DNA of 64,000 nt from Chryseobacterium edaphi. GTDB lineage: Bacteria > Bacteroidota > Bacteroidia > Flavobacteriales > Weeksellaceae. The first letter of the stretch is position 1. Every line of letters starts with the position of its first letter. The notes beneath the pieces were generated by a model. That model searched no databases and was not told where the DNA came from. It worked only from the letters and a program-made list of their open reading frames with translations. Positions 1-7,972 of this stretch are shown here, in pieces. Location: NCBI RefSeq assembly GCF_025628985.1, contig NZ_JAOTEM010000001.1, forward strand, positions 186,001 to 250,000, written 5' to 3'. The translations under genes and the position numbers were made by a program.

Positions 1-1248
1 AATTGTTTTGCCTTCATCAGATTTCATCATTTCCATGATTTTATTAAGAGTCATCTCCGAAGTTTTTCTTCCATTGATGGTAATTAGCTGATCTCCTTTT
101 TTTAAACCTGCTTTGTCGGATGGAGAATCTTTTCGTACTCCTGCAATCGAAAATAATGGTTTTAAGACAAATTTATACTGCAAACTGTTGTTGATTAATT
201 CAACTCCTGTTGTGCCATTGTCTCTTCTTTTACTTTCAAGGTTTACCAGATCTTTCTCCCATTGCATTCCATCCTGCTGAAAATCTAAACCACTCATATT
301 AAAATGAAAATGATCATAGTAATTTCCGTTTTTCTTTAAATATAATTTTTGATTCGGATAATCAAAAGCTGCAGTAAACCTTCTCATAATTTCTCCACCT
401 ACAGAACCTTTTCTATCGCCCACCAAATTTACATGCTGAATCGAAAATTCATCAGGCATTGCCGTCAACGGTTTTACAAATTTAAAATCACCTAAATAAA
501 AATTATGAATTCTGCTTCTTTTACCATAAATATCTCCGTTGAAACCTCTTCCAAGAAAATCATCAATATTGGGACGGTTGTAAACAAAATTTTTAATTAA
601 AGTAGGGAAGAGCCAGATTGCATCACTATTTCCAAGATCTATTAAAAGTTTTGAGCTTTTTTTGTCATTCGTCATTTCGACATCGGCAAAAATGTACGGT
701 TTGTTTCTCTCCAAAGAAATCGGCAATTCATCAAACTTTTTGATCTTTTTTTTAAATAGTTCCGTGTCCTGATAAATCGTTATTTTTTTTGAAGCATAAT
801 CAATAATCACAGGATGATTTTTAAAGAAATGATAGCCGATAATTCCATTCACGGGAATTCCTACGTGAGATGAAATATTAAAATCCTGATCAAGAATGAT
901 AAATAACGTAAAAGAATCATTAATGAAATGCTTTCCGATTTTGCCAAGATTGTGATCAGATTTAAATCCTTCAATACTTTCACTTCCTCCCAATCCAGAA
1001 AATTTCATTTTTTCTAATGGAGAAAGTTTCATTTCTTTATTTTCGAGACTGAAAATTGTAGTTTCGGCAACTCCGGTATCCAACAGAAAAGTGAGTTCGG
1101 CACCATTTACCGTGATCGGAATGAAAATTAAATTGTTGATTAACTTAAAAGGAATAACTGTCTTTTTAGCATCTTTTAATTCAAAACTATTTTGAGCACT
1201 CGTAAAAATGCTAAAGAAAATAATGAATAAAAATTGCGAAAATTTCAT
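1..1248 (-). CDS. Exported retropepsin-like aspartyl protease with PDZ domain (3' end outside window)
   Basis: My translation from the ATG at 1246-1248 is open through all 416 codons to base 1, so the C-terminus is missing. It starts with a signal peptide (about residues 1-18, ending TSAQ). A first aspartyl-protease half carries the active-site motif LLDTG (D57-T58-G59). A second, weaker half has IDLGNSD where the second DTG would be expected. Near the window edge a PDZ domain reads DSPSDKAGLKKGDQLITING. This order (signal peptide, gag-asp protease, PDZ) is that of the Bacteroidota 'aspartyl protease family protein' with retropepsin-like fold. The protein probably acts in the periplasm or at the outer membrane; its substrate is unknown. 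The altered second motif may mean weak activity or dimerisation through the first half. Confidence 0.85.
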   Translation of the reverse strand, partial: MKFSQFLFIIFFSIFTSAQNSFELKDAKKTVIPFKLINNLIFIPITVNGAELTFLLDTGVAETTIFSLENKEMKLSPLEKMKFSGLGGSESIEGFKSDHNLGKIGKHFINDSFTLFIILDQDFNISSHVGIPVNGIIGYHFFKNHPVIIDYASKKITIYQDTELFKKKIKKFDELPISLERNKPYIFADVEMTNDKKSSKLLIDLGNSDAIWLFPTLIKNFVYNRPNIDDFLGRGFNGDIYGKRSRIHNFYLGDFKFVKPLTAMPDEFSIQHVNLVGDRKGSVGGEIMRRFTAAFDYPNQKLYLKKNGNYYDHFHFNMSGLDFQQDGMQWEKDLVNLESKRRDNGTTGVELINNSLQYKFVLKPLFSIAGVRKDSPSDKAGLKKGDQLITINGRKTSEMTLNKIMEMMKSDEGKTI

Positions 1249-1282
1249 CTAATGAATGTAGTAAAATAATTCATACAGAAAT

Positions 1283-1311
1283 AAAAAAACATTCTCAATT
1301 GATGAGAATGT
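1283..1311 (-). terminator. Rho-independent terminator of the esterase gene
   Basis: Read on the minus strand, ACATTCTC pairs with GAGAATGT around a 7-base loop and is followed by a run of seven T. It lies just past the stop of the leftward esterase gene and before the protease gene. Confidence 0.7.
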
Positions 1312-1336
1312 CTTTATATTATTGATGCAAACTTTT

Positions 1337-1975
1337 TTATTTCGAAAAGAATTCCATCAGATCAATGTAATTTTTTTGATTGACTCCATGACCGCTCATG
1401 TATTCTCTGAAAGTGAAATAACAACTTAAGTCATACAATAGATCTGCTGCTTTTTTCCCCCAATCAAAAGGAATGATCGCATCATCTGTACCATGAGAAA
1501 CGAAAAATCGTAGTTTTTCAAGTTTCTTTTTATCTTTTACAATATTTGTCAACAGTTTTTCTTCAGGATAACTGCTCAAACAAGCTACGTAATTAAAAAG
1601 GTCAGGATATTTTAAAGCTAAACTATAGCATAGAATTCCTCCCTGGCTGAATCCGCAAAGGTGTGTTTTGTTTTCTGTAAGTCCGTATTTGTTGGTGATG
1701 GCCATGATGTTTTCCAAAACGCTTTCCAGTGCTTCTTTTGCCTGATCAATATCGATGAACTGTTCAGGATTATTAAAATCAATGTCAAACCATGAATAAC
1801 CTTCAAACTGAGTTGTCTTGGGAGCTCTGAAACTTACCAGAATCCAGTCAGCCGGAAGGCTTTCTCTGAAGCTGAACAAATCCTGCTCATTGCTGCCGTA
1901 ACCATGAAGCATAAAGAGAATAGGTGTTTTTGAAGTAATATTTTCCGGTTCTCTTACGATGTAATCTAAATTCAT
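1337..1975 (-). CDS. Alpha/beta hydrolase, phospholipase/carboxylesterase family
   Basis: A 212-residue cytosolic serine esterase of the Abhydrolase_2 (YpfH/carboxylesterase) family. The oxyanion-hole segment MLHGYGSNEQDLF is at about 22-34. The nucleophile elbow GFSQGG places the catalytic Ser at residue 110, the acid in GTDDAIIPF (D164 or D165) and the histidine in SGHGVN (H196). There is no signal peptide. The length is normal for the family. The physiological ester substrate cannot be told from sequence. It is transcribed leftward with its own terminator, about 90 bp before the protease gene. Confidence 0.88.
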   Translation of the reverse strand: MNLDYIVREPENITSKTPILFMLHGYGSNEQDLFSFRESLPADWILVSFRAPKTTQFEGYSWFDIDFNNPEQFIDIDQAKEALESVLENIMAITNKYGLTENKTHLCGFSQGGILCYSLALKYPDLFNYVACLSSYPEEKLLTNIVKDKKKLEKLRFFVSHGTDDAIIPFDWGKKAADLLYDLSCYFTFREYMSGHGVNQKNYIDLMEFFSK

Positions 1976-2222
1976 ATAATTAGGAATCTATTTTTATTAT
2001 TTATTTGAAACCGCTTTATTGTAGATTATTTCTAATTGTTATTTTCAGCGATTTTGAAGGAACAAAGATAATTAATAATGATTTATTTTAATTTTAAAAT
2101 GTCTCTTCAAAGATTTAAATTTTAGAGTATAATTGCTTGAGAATCTTTTATTGATTTGATATTGTTTGCAAATCTTTATTGGAAATTTTTCATAAAAGTT
2201 ATTTTTATATTGATAAAAAACC

Positions 2223-2230
2223 TATATTTG
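2223..2230 (+). promoter_or_regulatory. -7 promoter element (TATATTTG) of the lipoprotein gene
   Basis: TATATTTG fits the Bacteroidota sigma-ABfr consensus TAnnTTTG. It lies 25 bp before the ATG at 2256. No convincing -33 TTG is visible at the usual spacing. Confidence 0.6.
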
Positions 2231-2255
2231 AAACATTAAAAATCTATTTGGAGAA

Positions 2256-2690
2256 ATGAAGCAAATTTACAAATCAAAAAAATTACATAGACTTTCATTT
2301 TTAGTAGTCGCATTGTTTTCAGTTGTATCTCTTATGAATTCTTGTAAAGATGACGAAGAAGACGAGTTTCAGGATCACCTTGTGCAGTTTGAAGTAAAAG
2401 CAGTAAAGGGAACAGGATCTGGAGATCCGGTTTTGAAAACGATCGTTACACAGGTTGGGGTAAGCCAGAATACGACTTTTGATCCTCCCGGAATTAGCTG
2501 GAAAAGTGACGAATTTTTTGTAAATTCAAGTCAGTCTCAGCTTAATTTAGACGCAAATGCAGTTTTGCCTAATGCAGACTCTCAATTGATCGTTACTCTA
2601 TATGTTGATGGAGTAGTAGCAAAATCTGATACCGCTACAGGATCAGGAACCCAAGATGCATCTATCGATTATAGCTTCTTAGAACTATAA
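2256..2690 (+). CDS. Small predicted lipoprotein, function unknown
   Basis: 144 residues. The N-terminus has a basic stretch, a hydrophobic segment and the lipobox LMNS-C (Cys30), followed by acidic KDDEEDE. That is an SPII signal, and the acidic patch after the cysteine resembles the lipoprotein export signal used to send lipoproteins to the cell surface in Bacteroidota. The rest is Ser/Thr/Gly-rich and predicted beta-rich (LIVTLYVDGVVAKSDTATG). I recognise no catalytic domain. Its terminator has been split by the adjacent IS element, so read-through transcription toward the IS is possible. Confidence 0.8.
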   Translation: MKQIYKSKKLHRLSFLVVALFSVVSLMNSCKDDEEDEFQDHLVQFEVKAVKGTGSGDPVLKTIVTQVGVSQNTTFDPPGISWKSDEFFVNSSQSQLNLDANAVLPNADSQLIVTLYVDGVVAKSDTATGSGTQDASIDYSFLEL

Positions 2691-2706
2691 AAAATTAAAA
2701 TAAAAT

Positions 2707-2719
2707 AAAAAAAACCGCC
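2707..2719. terminator. Left half of a terminator split by the IS element
   Basis: A run of eight A plus CCGCC (2707-2719) is the left arm of a hairpin whose right arm, GGCGG followed by six T, lies at 4158-4168 beyond the IS. Removing the IS and one 3-bp GAT duplication rebuilds an 11-bp stem with a GATT loop. That would have been a bidirectional terminator between the lipoprotein gene and tyrS. Confidence 0.8.
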
Positions 2720-2750
2720 GATTAGACTGCACCCAAAAGTTTAGACAAAA

Positions 2751-3557
2751 TTAAATAATATTTTGATAGGAAAGAGTTCGGTACTGTACCGGACTCTTTC
2801 CTTTTAAATTGAGTCTTATTCTGTCGTTGTTATAGTAATTGATATATTCTTTTATTTCCTTTTTCAAATCCTCAATGGTTTTAAATTTTTTGGTATAAAA
2901 CATTTCGGATTTTAAAGTTCCGAAGAAGTTTTCGATGATAGCATTGTCTAGGCAATTTCCCTTGCGGGACATACTTTGGATGATTCCTTTCTGTTTTAAT
3001 AAGTGCTTGTAGGCCTTCATCTGATATTGCCAACCTTGATCCGAGTGGAGGATGATGTTTTCAGTGTTTTTTATCTTTCTGAAGCTCTTTTTCAGCATAT
3101 TCACTACCTGTGCAAAAGCGGGTCTCTCCGCAAGTTCATAACTGATGATCTCGCCATTGAACAGATCGATTATCGGTGATAAATACAGTTTGTTTCCTGA
3201 GACGTTGAACTCCGTCACATCGGTTGCCCATTTCTTGTTCGGTTGGTTTGTTTTAAAATTTCTTTCCAGTATATTTGGTGCTGTTTTGCCCAGATCTCCA
3301 CGGTAGGATCTGTATTCTTTGATCCGGATAATGCTTTTCAGTCCCAGAACTTTCATAAGTCTCATCACCGTTTTATGATTGATTATAATTCCTTTTTCTT
3401 TCATGGCCAAAGTGATGCGACGGTATCCAAAACATCCTTTGTGTCTGTGATAGATCTGCTTGATCATCGTTTTTATTTCAGCATATTTATCGTTCTTCCG
3501 AAGCATTTTCTGATGGTAATAGAAACTACTTCTCGCCATAGATGTACAATCCAGCAA
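2751..3557 (-). CDS. IS150-type transposase, DDE integrase part (OrfB)
   Basis: A 268-residue rve/integrase-core transposase. The catalytic triad is visible as WATDVTEF (D113), ILHSDQGWQY (D173) and DNAIIENFFGTLK (E209), giving the DD(35)E spacing of the IS3 family. The listed start is a TTG inside a longer open frame: the frame continues upstream to overlap the end of OrfA. The natural product is therefore probably an OrfAB fusion made by -1 frameshifting, in which residues reading TKIIGELRQEFDLAV precede this start. The reading frame is complete. Confidence 0.93.
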   Translation of the reverse strand: MLDCTSMARSSFYYHQKMLRKNDKYAEIKTMIKQIYHRHKGCFGYRRITLAMKEKGIIINHKTVMRLMKVLGLKSIIRIKEYRSYRGDLGKTAPNILERNFKTNQPNKKWATDVTEFNVSGNKLYLSPIIDLFNGEIISYELAERPAFAQVVNMLKKSFRKIKNTENIILHSDQGWQYQMKAYKHLLKQKGIIQSMSRKGNCLDNAIIENFFGTLKSEMFYTKKFKTIEDLKKEIKEYINYYNNDRIRLNLKGKSPVQYRTLSYQNII

Positions 3558-3589
3558 TACTGCAAGATCAAATTCCTGCCTTAATTCTC

Positions 3590-4105
3590 CTATGATTTTG
3601 GTTTTTTCCTTGCCAGAATTAAGGCGTCCAACTTTTTTAGAACTGCAATCTCGGCACGCAGCCTTTCATTCTCCAATAAAAGTTCTTCTTCCCTGGTCAA
3701 TGGCTGGTCAGACTTTCTTTTCTTACGTTTGTAATCACTCATTATCTTGGGTCTTCCTCTGGGTTTGTTTTCTAACCCTAAAATACCACTTTTTTTGTAA
3801 TCCCGTTGCCAATTCAGGATGCTGGATTCTGCAGCAATGTTGAACTTTACAGCCGCTTCTTTTATTGAAAACTGACCTGTCTTAATCGTTTTCAAAACCT
3901 TCAACTTGAATTTTACATCATACAGGCGATTGCTTCTGCGTTGCAGTCCTGCAGTACCGTGTAACTCATAAAATCTGCACCACTTATGCAACATCGTCCT
4001 ATCCAATCCAAGCTCATTTGCTAATGCCTTCAACGAAAGATGATCCTGCAGAATCTTATCCACACAACTTTTCTTAAATTCTAAACTATATTTTGATTGT
4101 CCCAT
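3590..4105 (-). CDS. IS150-type transposase OrfA (helix-turn-helix)
   Basis: 171 residues with two consecutive HTH segments (about residues 5-50, LALKALANELGLDRTMLHKW-like, and 60-110, FSIKEAAVKFNIA) that recognise the IS ends. A C-terminal leucine-zipper stretch (EELLLENERLRAEIAVLKK) is typical of IS3-family OrfA multimerisation. The stop lies about 20 bases past an A6 run (GG AAAAAA CC on the coding strand, 3600-3609), where a -1 shift joins it to OrfB. Alone it would act as DNA binder and repressor of transposition. Confidence 0.9.
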   Translation of the reverse strand: MGQSKYSLEFKKSCVDKILQDHLSLKALANELGLDRTMLHKWCRFYELHGTAGLQRRSNRLYDVKFKLKVLKTIKTGQFSIKEAAVKFNIAAESSILNWQRDYKKSGILGLENKPRGRPKIMSDYKRKKRKSDQPLTREEELLLENERLRAEIAVLKKLDALILARKKPKS

Positions 4106-4157
4106 AAAATAAAAATGCCCCTAAAAAGTGTCTAACTTTTTGGGGGCACTCCAGATT

Positions 4158-4168
4158 GGCGGTTTTTT
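4158..4168. terminator. Right half of the terminator split by the IS element
   Basis: GGCGG plus six T complements the left arm at 2709-2719. Because the partner arm now lies 1.4 kb away across the IS, the leftward tyrS gene has also lost its adjacent intact hairpin. Confidence 0.8.
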
Positions 4169-4188
4169 GTTTTGTATATATTTAAGAA

Positions 4189-5469
4189 TTAAATCACTTT
4201 TACAATAAATTGCTCTCTTTTGCCTTTTTGCAACAAAAGGAATTGACTATCAACAAGATCTGTTTCATTAATTGCAAATGTGCTATTTACTTTTTGTTTG
4301 TTTACAGAGATTGCATTCCCTTTTATTTGTCTTTGAGCCTCGCTCTTAGATTTCAGAAAACCTGATTCGGAAAGTAAATCAACTATATTTAACCCAATTA
4401 TTTGAGATTTTGGTATTTCTTTATTCGGAACTCCGTCAAAAATTTCCGTAAAAATTTCGCTAGTCATATTTTCCATTCCTTTACTAAATAGAATTTCAGA
4501 GGCTCTTAAAGATCTTTCATAATCCTCTCTACTGTGAACCCAAACTGTAACTTCTTCAGCTAGTTTCTTTTGTAATTTTCTATCGCCAGGATCTGTTTGA
4601 TGTTCTGCAATTAAACTTTCAATTTCTTCTTGTCCTAAGAACGTATAGAATTTTATGAATCTTTCTGCATCACTATCGGTTGCATTCAACCAAAATTGGT
4701 AGAATTTATAAGGTGAAGTTTTCTTTTTATCTAACCAGTAATTTTCTCCGCTTTCAGATTTTCCAAATTTTGATCCGTCTGCTTTTGTAATTAAAGGAAC
4801 CGTCAATGCAAATGCTGTACCTTGAGCTTTTCTACGGATCAATTCTGTTCCTGTAGTGATATTTCCCCACTGATCAGAACCTCCCATTTGAAGTTTTACG
4901 CCATTGTTTTGGTATAAATGAAGGAAATCATAGCCCTGAATCAATTGATAAGTAAATTCTGTAAAACTCATTCCGTCAACACCTGCTTCTCCTGAAAGTC
5001 TCTTCTTCACAGAATCTTTCGCCATCATGTAATTAACGGTAATGTTTTTTCCAACGTTTTTAGCAAAATCAAGAAATGAAATCTGTTTCATCCAATCGTA
5101 ATTGTTTACCAATTCTGCTTTGTTCGTTTCGTTTCCTTCAAAATTTAAAAATCTTGAAAGCTGGTTTTTCAGGCAATCAACATAATGCAAAAGAGTTTCT
5201 TCATCAAGAAGATTTCTTTCGGCAGATTTTCCTGAGGGATCACCAATCATTCCCGTCGCACCACCAACCAAAGCAATCGGCTTATGACCATGCTGCTGAA
5301 AGTGAGCCAAAATTTTGATCTGAATAAGACTTCCGATATGTAAAGAATCTGCGGTAGGATCGAACCCGATATAGGCAGTTGTCATCTCCTTATCCAGTTG
5401 TTCGTCGGTTCCGGGCATCATGTCAGAAAAAAGACCTCGCCATTTCAGTTCTTCAATAAAAGAGTTCAT
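4189..5469 (-). CDS. tyrS: Tyrosine--tRNA ligase
   Basis: Class I aminoacyl-tRNA synthetase that charges tRNA-Tyr. From the ATG at 5467-5469 it is 426 residues, the normal TyrS length. The HIGH-type motif appears as HIGSL, preceded by [19 protein letters not shown]. The tyrosine pocket has [25 protein letters not shown], and the class I second motif is [10 protein letters not shown]-terminal S4 RNA-binding domain begins near [22 protein letters not shown]. The open frame extends 23 codons further upstream, but that stretch contains the TATCTTTG promoter element, so the internal Met is the better start. It is divergent from the sigma-factor gene. Confidence 0.95.
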   Translation of the reverse strand: MNSFIEELKWRGLFSDMMPGTDEQLDKEMTTAYIGFDPTADSLHIGSLIQIKILAHFQQHGHKPIALVGGATGMIGDPSGKSAERNLLDEETLLHYVDCLKNQLSRFLNFEGNETNKAELVNNYDWMKQISFLDFAKNVGKNITVNYMMAKDSVKKRLSGEAGVDGMSFTEFTYQLIQGYDFLHLYQNNGVKLQMGGSDQWGNITTGTELIRRKAQGTAFALTVPLITKADGSKFGKSESGENYWLDKKKTSPYKFYQFWLNATDSDAERFIKFYTFLGQEEIESLIAEHQTDPGDRKLQKKLAEEVTVWVHSREDYERSLRASEILFSKGMENMTSEIFTEIFDGVPNKEIPKSQIIGLNIVDLLSESGFLKSKSEAQRQIKGNAISVNKQKVNSTFAINETDLVDSQFLLLQKGKREQFIVKVI

Positions 5470-5494
5470 TATTTTTTGTTTAAAATTTAAGGTG

Positions 5495-5502
5495 CAAAGA
5501 TA
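5495..5502 (-). promoter_or_regulatory. -7 promoter element of tyrS (TATCTTTG)
   Basis: On the minus strand this reads TATCTTTG, a full match to TAnnTTTG, 26 bp upstream of the chosen tyrS ATG. It lies inside the longer open frame and so argues against the upstream start. Confidence 0.6.
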
Positions 5503-5609
5503 AGTAAAATATAGAATGTTAAATAAAATAGGCTTCATCTGCTACAAAGTTTAAATCTCTAAAATTAAATTTCTTTAAATTTTTTAATTCTTTACTCTTT
5601 TAATTTTAA

Positions 5610-5617
5610 TAAATTTG
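5610..5617 (+). promoter_or_regulatory. -7 promoter element of the sigma-factor gene (TAAATTTG)
   Basis: TAAATTTG matches TAnnTTTG and ends only 6 bp before the ATG at 5624. If used, transcription would begin at or within a few bases of the start codon, giving a leaderless message. It also contains the TTG at 5615 and so rules that out as a start. Confidence 0.55.
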
Positions 5618-5623
5618 TTAGTA

Positions 5624-6184
5624 ATGAAAGACGAACAGTTATTTTCGCTCATCCAGCTGGCAAAAGAAAAAGATCAAAAAGCTCAGACAAAACTCATCAA
5701 TGTTTTCTGGGTAGATGTTTTTTCTTTTGTAATGAAAAAAGTACATGACGAAAATGATACCGATGAAATTACCGTCAATGTTTTCTCAAAAGTTTTATCT
5801 AAATTGGATTTGTACGATCCTCATTTCCAATTTAAAACCTGGATTCTTACGATAGCTCAAAACACCATTATCGATTTTTGGCGAAGAAAAAGCAGAGAAA
5901 ATCAAGATCCGACAGAGAATTTAGATGAAGTAAAAAATCACTATGCAAAATCTCCTGAGGAACTGATGATTTCTGATGAAGAGCAGAAAAAAATCATTAA
6001 AACCATCGAGTCTTTAGATGGTAATTATCAGGATATTATCAAATTGAGATTCTTTGAAGAAAAAAGTATTAAAGAAATTGCCGAGGAATTGGGAATTTCT
6101 GTTGCCAATACAAAAGTTCGTGTGATGCGTGCTAAAAAAGTCTTAGCTGAATTGCTGAAAAATAATGAGTTTGAGGATAATTAA
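5624..6184 (+). CDS. ECF-type RNA polymerase sigma-70 family sigma factor
   Basis: 186 residues from the ATG at 5624. Region 2 is at about 20-85 (VFSFVMKKVHDENDTDEITVNVF, then FKTWILTIAQNTIIDFWRRKS, the core-binding and -10 recognition part). Region 4 is at about 125-180 (YQDIIKLRFFEEKSIKEIAEELGISVANTKVRVMRAKKVL, the HTH for the -35). The linker is short and there is no region 1 or 3, so it is an extracytoplasmic-function type. No anti-sigma gene is adjacent: the next gene is convergent and unrelated, and a palindromic repeat follows the stop. The regulon cannot be assigned. Confidence 0.9.
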   Translation: MKDEQLFSLIQLAKEKDQKAQTKLINVFWVDVFSFVMKKVHDENDTDEITVNVFSKVLSKLDLYDPHFQFKTWILTIAQNTIIDFWRRKSRENQDPTENLDEVKNHYAKSPEELMISDEEQKKIIKTIESLDGNYQDIIKLRFFEEKSIKEIAEELGISVANTKVRVMRAKKVLAELLKNNEFEDN

Positions 6185-6185
6185 T

Positions 6186-6215
6186 ATATAAAGTAAACTT
6201 ATTAACTTTATATAC
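6186..6215 (+). terminator. Possible hairpin after the sigma-factor gene
   Basis: TATATAAAG and CTTTATATA flank a 12-base AT-rich spacer immediately after the stop. The stem is weak, so this is only a tentative terminator. The stronger palindromic element at 6221-6287 may also serve as one. Confidence 0.35.
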
Positions 6216-6220
6216 AAAGT

Positions 6221-6287
6221 TTTGTCATTCCGGAGGAATCTAAATTATGTTTTTAAAACTTTGTTGAGATTCCTCCGGAATGACAAA
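6221..6287. repeat. Dispersed palindromic element, copy 1 (67 bp)
   Basis: Perfect 21-bp inverted arms beginning TTTGTCATTCCGGAGG (6221-6241) and ending CCTCCGGAATGACAAA (6267-6287) enclose a 25-bp AT-rich core. It lies between convergent genes. Related copies are at 7973-8053, 20683-20747 and 30665-30746. This copy has the best-preserved arms. Confidence 0.9.
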
Positions 6288-6304
6288 AGCAATGTAAATT
6301 TTAA

Positions 6305-6937
6305 TTATAAATATACTTTTTCCTTAGTTTTAGGAAGTGCAATTTCTCTTTGCTTTTCCTGATGTCTGTTTTGAAGATTTATTTTAATTCCTTTTTTAAT
6401 AAAAATTTCCTTTTTAGATTTTCCGTATTCTTTGGTGTTTGTAACTTCTTTGTCAAAAATCAGATTTCCTGTTGAAAGATTAAAATCAATTGTAGTCCAA
6501 TATTCTTCGGGTTTGCCATTTTCTGAAGAAATTCCGATCAATTCAAAATGCCCGTTTTGAAATATGTACTTGTCTGTACCTCCCCATTTCCAGCTGCTTC
6601 CTCCATAATGAGAGATATTCAAAATACCATTCTCAATGGTTGTACTTTGATAAGGATCGCCCATCATTCCGCCATCTTTGCTTCCGTAGATTGCTTTTCT
6701 GGATTTTTCCAAAATCGTCCATTTATTATTAATCTTTTTCAAAATCTGAATTTCACGAATGTCTCCTGAATCATCATTTGTTGGAATATTATAAATAATG
6801 ACTTTTTCAGAAATTTTATCACCATCAAGATCACCATCAACAGTTTCATTGATTGTTGAGTTTTTTGGTTGAAATTCTTTTTGCGCAAAACAGAATACTG
6901 TCGAAATTAGAGATAAAAAGCAAAATATATTTTTCAT
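6305..6937 (-). CDS. Exported protein of unknown function
   Basis: 210 residues with a clear Sec signal peptide (MKNIFCFLSLISTVFCFA, cleavage before QKEF). The mature protein begins with a DGDLDGDKISEKVIIYN segment, an acidic loop like those in FG-GAP/VCBS or EF-hand calcium sites, and continues with beta-rich sequence (WKWGGTDKYIFQNGHFELIG). This resembles the repeat-related exported proteins of Flavobacteriia that compute from a 'D-x-D-G-D' loop, but I cannot assign a function. It is convergent with the sigma-factor gene and divergent from lipA. Confidence 0.75.
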   Translation of the reverse strand: MKNIFCFLSLISTVFCFAQKEFQPKNSTINETVDGDLDGDKISEKVIIYNIPTNDDSGDIREIQILKKINNKWTILEKSRKAIYGSKDGGMMGDPYQSTTIENGILNISHYGGSSWKWGGTDKYIFQNGHFELIGISSENGKPEEYWTTIDFNLSTGNLIFDKEVTNTKEYGKSKKEIFIKKGIKINLQNRHQEKQREIALPKTKEKVYL

Positions 6938-7017
6938 AAATTTAAAATAAAATTTAAAACTACGAAATTATACGTTTCATCAATCTTTGTCTTTGATTGT
7001 TTCGATAAAAAATTCCT

Positions 7018-7025
7018 TAACTTTG
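7018..7025 (+). promoter_or_regulatory. -7 promoter element of lipA (TAACTTTG)
   Basis: TAACTTTG fits TAnnTTTG, with a TTG at 6997-6999 at an 18-bp spacing as a plausible -33 element. The ATG at 7045 follows 19 bp later. Confidence 0.6.
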
Positions 7026-7044
7026 AAGTCAATTTTAGAAATAA

Positions 7045-7911
7045 ATGGAGAATTTAGTTCAGGATACTACCGTTCAAAAACCAAAATGGATTCGCGTAAA
7101 ACTTCCCACCGGAAAAAATTACAGAGAACTCCGCACCTTGGTTGATAAATATAAATTAAATACAATTTGCCAAAGTGGAAGCTGCCCAAATATGGGTGAA
7201 TGTTGGGGAGAAGGAACAGCAACTTTCATGATTTTGGGAAACATCTGTACCAGAAGCTGTGGATTTTGTGGTGTGAAAACCGGAAAACCAATGGATGTAA
7301 ATTGGGACGAACCGGAAAAAGTAGCTCGTTCGATCAAATTGATGAAAATCAAACACGCAGTTTTGACTTCTGTCGACCGTGACGATTTGAAAGATATGGG
7401 TTCAATTCTTTGGGGTGAAACTGTAAATGCAGTAAGAAGAATTTCTCCGGGAACCACAATGGAAACTTTAATTCCTGACTTCCAGGGACTGACTAAACAT
7501 CTTGACAGAATGGTAGATGTAGCTCCGGAAGTGATTTCTCACAATATGGAAACGGTAAAACGTTTGACCAGAGAAGTGAGAATTCAGGCGAAATATGAAA
7601 GAAGCCTTGAGGTTTTAAGATACTTAAAAGAAGCAGGACAAAACAGAACCAAAACAGGATTGATGCTTGGTTTGGGAGAAAATAAAGATGAAGTTTTCCA
7701 GACAATTGAAGACATCAGAAATGCGAATGTAGATGTAATTACGATGGGGCAGTATTTGCAGCCGACTAAAAAACATTTGCCTGTGAAAAAATTCATCACT
7801 CCTGAAGAGTTCGATGAGTTTGGAGATTTTGCAAGAAGTTTAGGCTTCAGACACGTTGAAAGTTCGCCTTTGGTAAGAAGTTCTTACCACGCTGAGAAAC
7901 ATATTCATTAA
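7045..7911 (+). CDS. lipA: Lipoyl synthase
   Basis: Radical-SAM enzyme that inserts two sulfurs into octanoyl-protein to make lipoyl cofactor for the 2-oxoacid dehydrogenases and the glycine cleavage system. The auxiliary cluster motif CX4CX5C is at C42, C47 and C53 ([12 protein letters not shown]). The radical-SAM motif CX3CX2C is at C68, C72 and C75 (CTRSCGFC). The C-terminal RSSYH with the conserved serine ligand is present near residue 280. The length of 288 residues is full for the family. No lipB is next to it. It is followed by its own terminator. Confidence 0.97.
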   Translation: MENLVQDTTVQKPKWIRVKLPTGKNYRELRTLVDKYKLNTICQSGSCPNMGECWGEGTATFMILGNICTRSCGFCGVKTGKPMDVNWDEPEKVARSIKLMKIKHAVLTSVDRDDLKDMGSILWGETVNAVRRISPGTTMETLIPDFQGLTKHLDRMVDVAPEVISHNMETVKRLTREVRIQAKYERSLEVLRYLKEAGQNRTKTGLMLGLGENKDEVFQTIEDIRNANVDVITMGQYLQPTKKHLPVKKFITPEEFDEFGDFARSLGFRHVESSPLVRSSYHAEKHIH

Positions 7912-7917
7912 AAATGT

Positions 7918-7948
7918 AAATCGCTTCGTTTTGGAGCGATTTTTTTTA
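7918..7948 (+). terminator. Rho-independent terminator of lipA
   Basis: AATCGCT pairs with AGCGATT around a TCGTTTTGG loop and runs into a tract of eight T, directly after the lipA stop. Confidence 0.85.
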
Positions 7949-7972
7949 TGGTTATTGAGAATAAACATACAG

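Larger units (their letters stand above)
2723..4153 (-). mobile_element. Complete IS3-family (IS150 group) insertion sequence, 1431 bp
   Basis: The ends are imperfect inverted repeats: TGCACCCAAAAGTTTAGACA (left, 2729-2748) against TGCCCCCAAAAAGTTAGACA (right, read on the minus strand), 17 of 20 identical; the outer ends are at 2723 and 4153. It is flanked by a 3-bp direct repeat GAT (2720-2722 and 4154-4156), typical of IS3-family target duplication. It holds two leftward ORFs in the orfA/orfB arrangement with a frameshift site between them. Both ends, both ORFs and the target duplication are intact, so it may be active and recent. Confidence 0.92.

Noticed and set aside
3243..3584. 113-residue plus-strand ORF within the IS element
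   Set aside because: Antisense shadow of the transposase gene; the sequence shows no protein-like domain.
5470..5538. N-terminal extension of tyrosyl-tRNA synthetase
   Set aside because: The 23 extra codons overlap a TATCTTTG promoter element and are not part of the TyrS family's N-terminus.
7156..7356. Minus-strand ORFs within lipA
   Set aside because: Antisense shadows; lipA has all cysteine motifs and covers the region.
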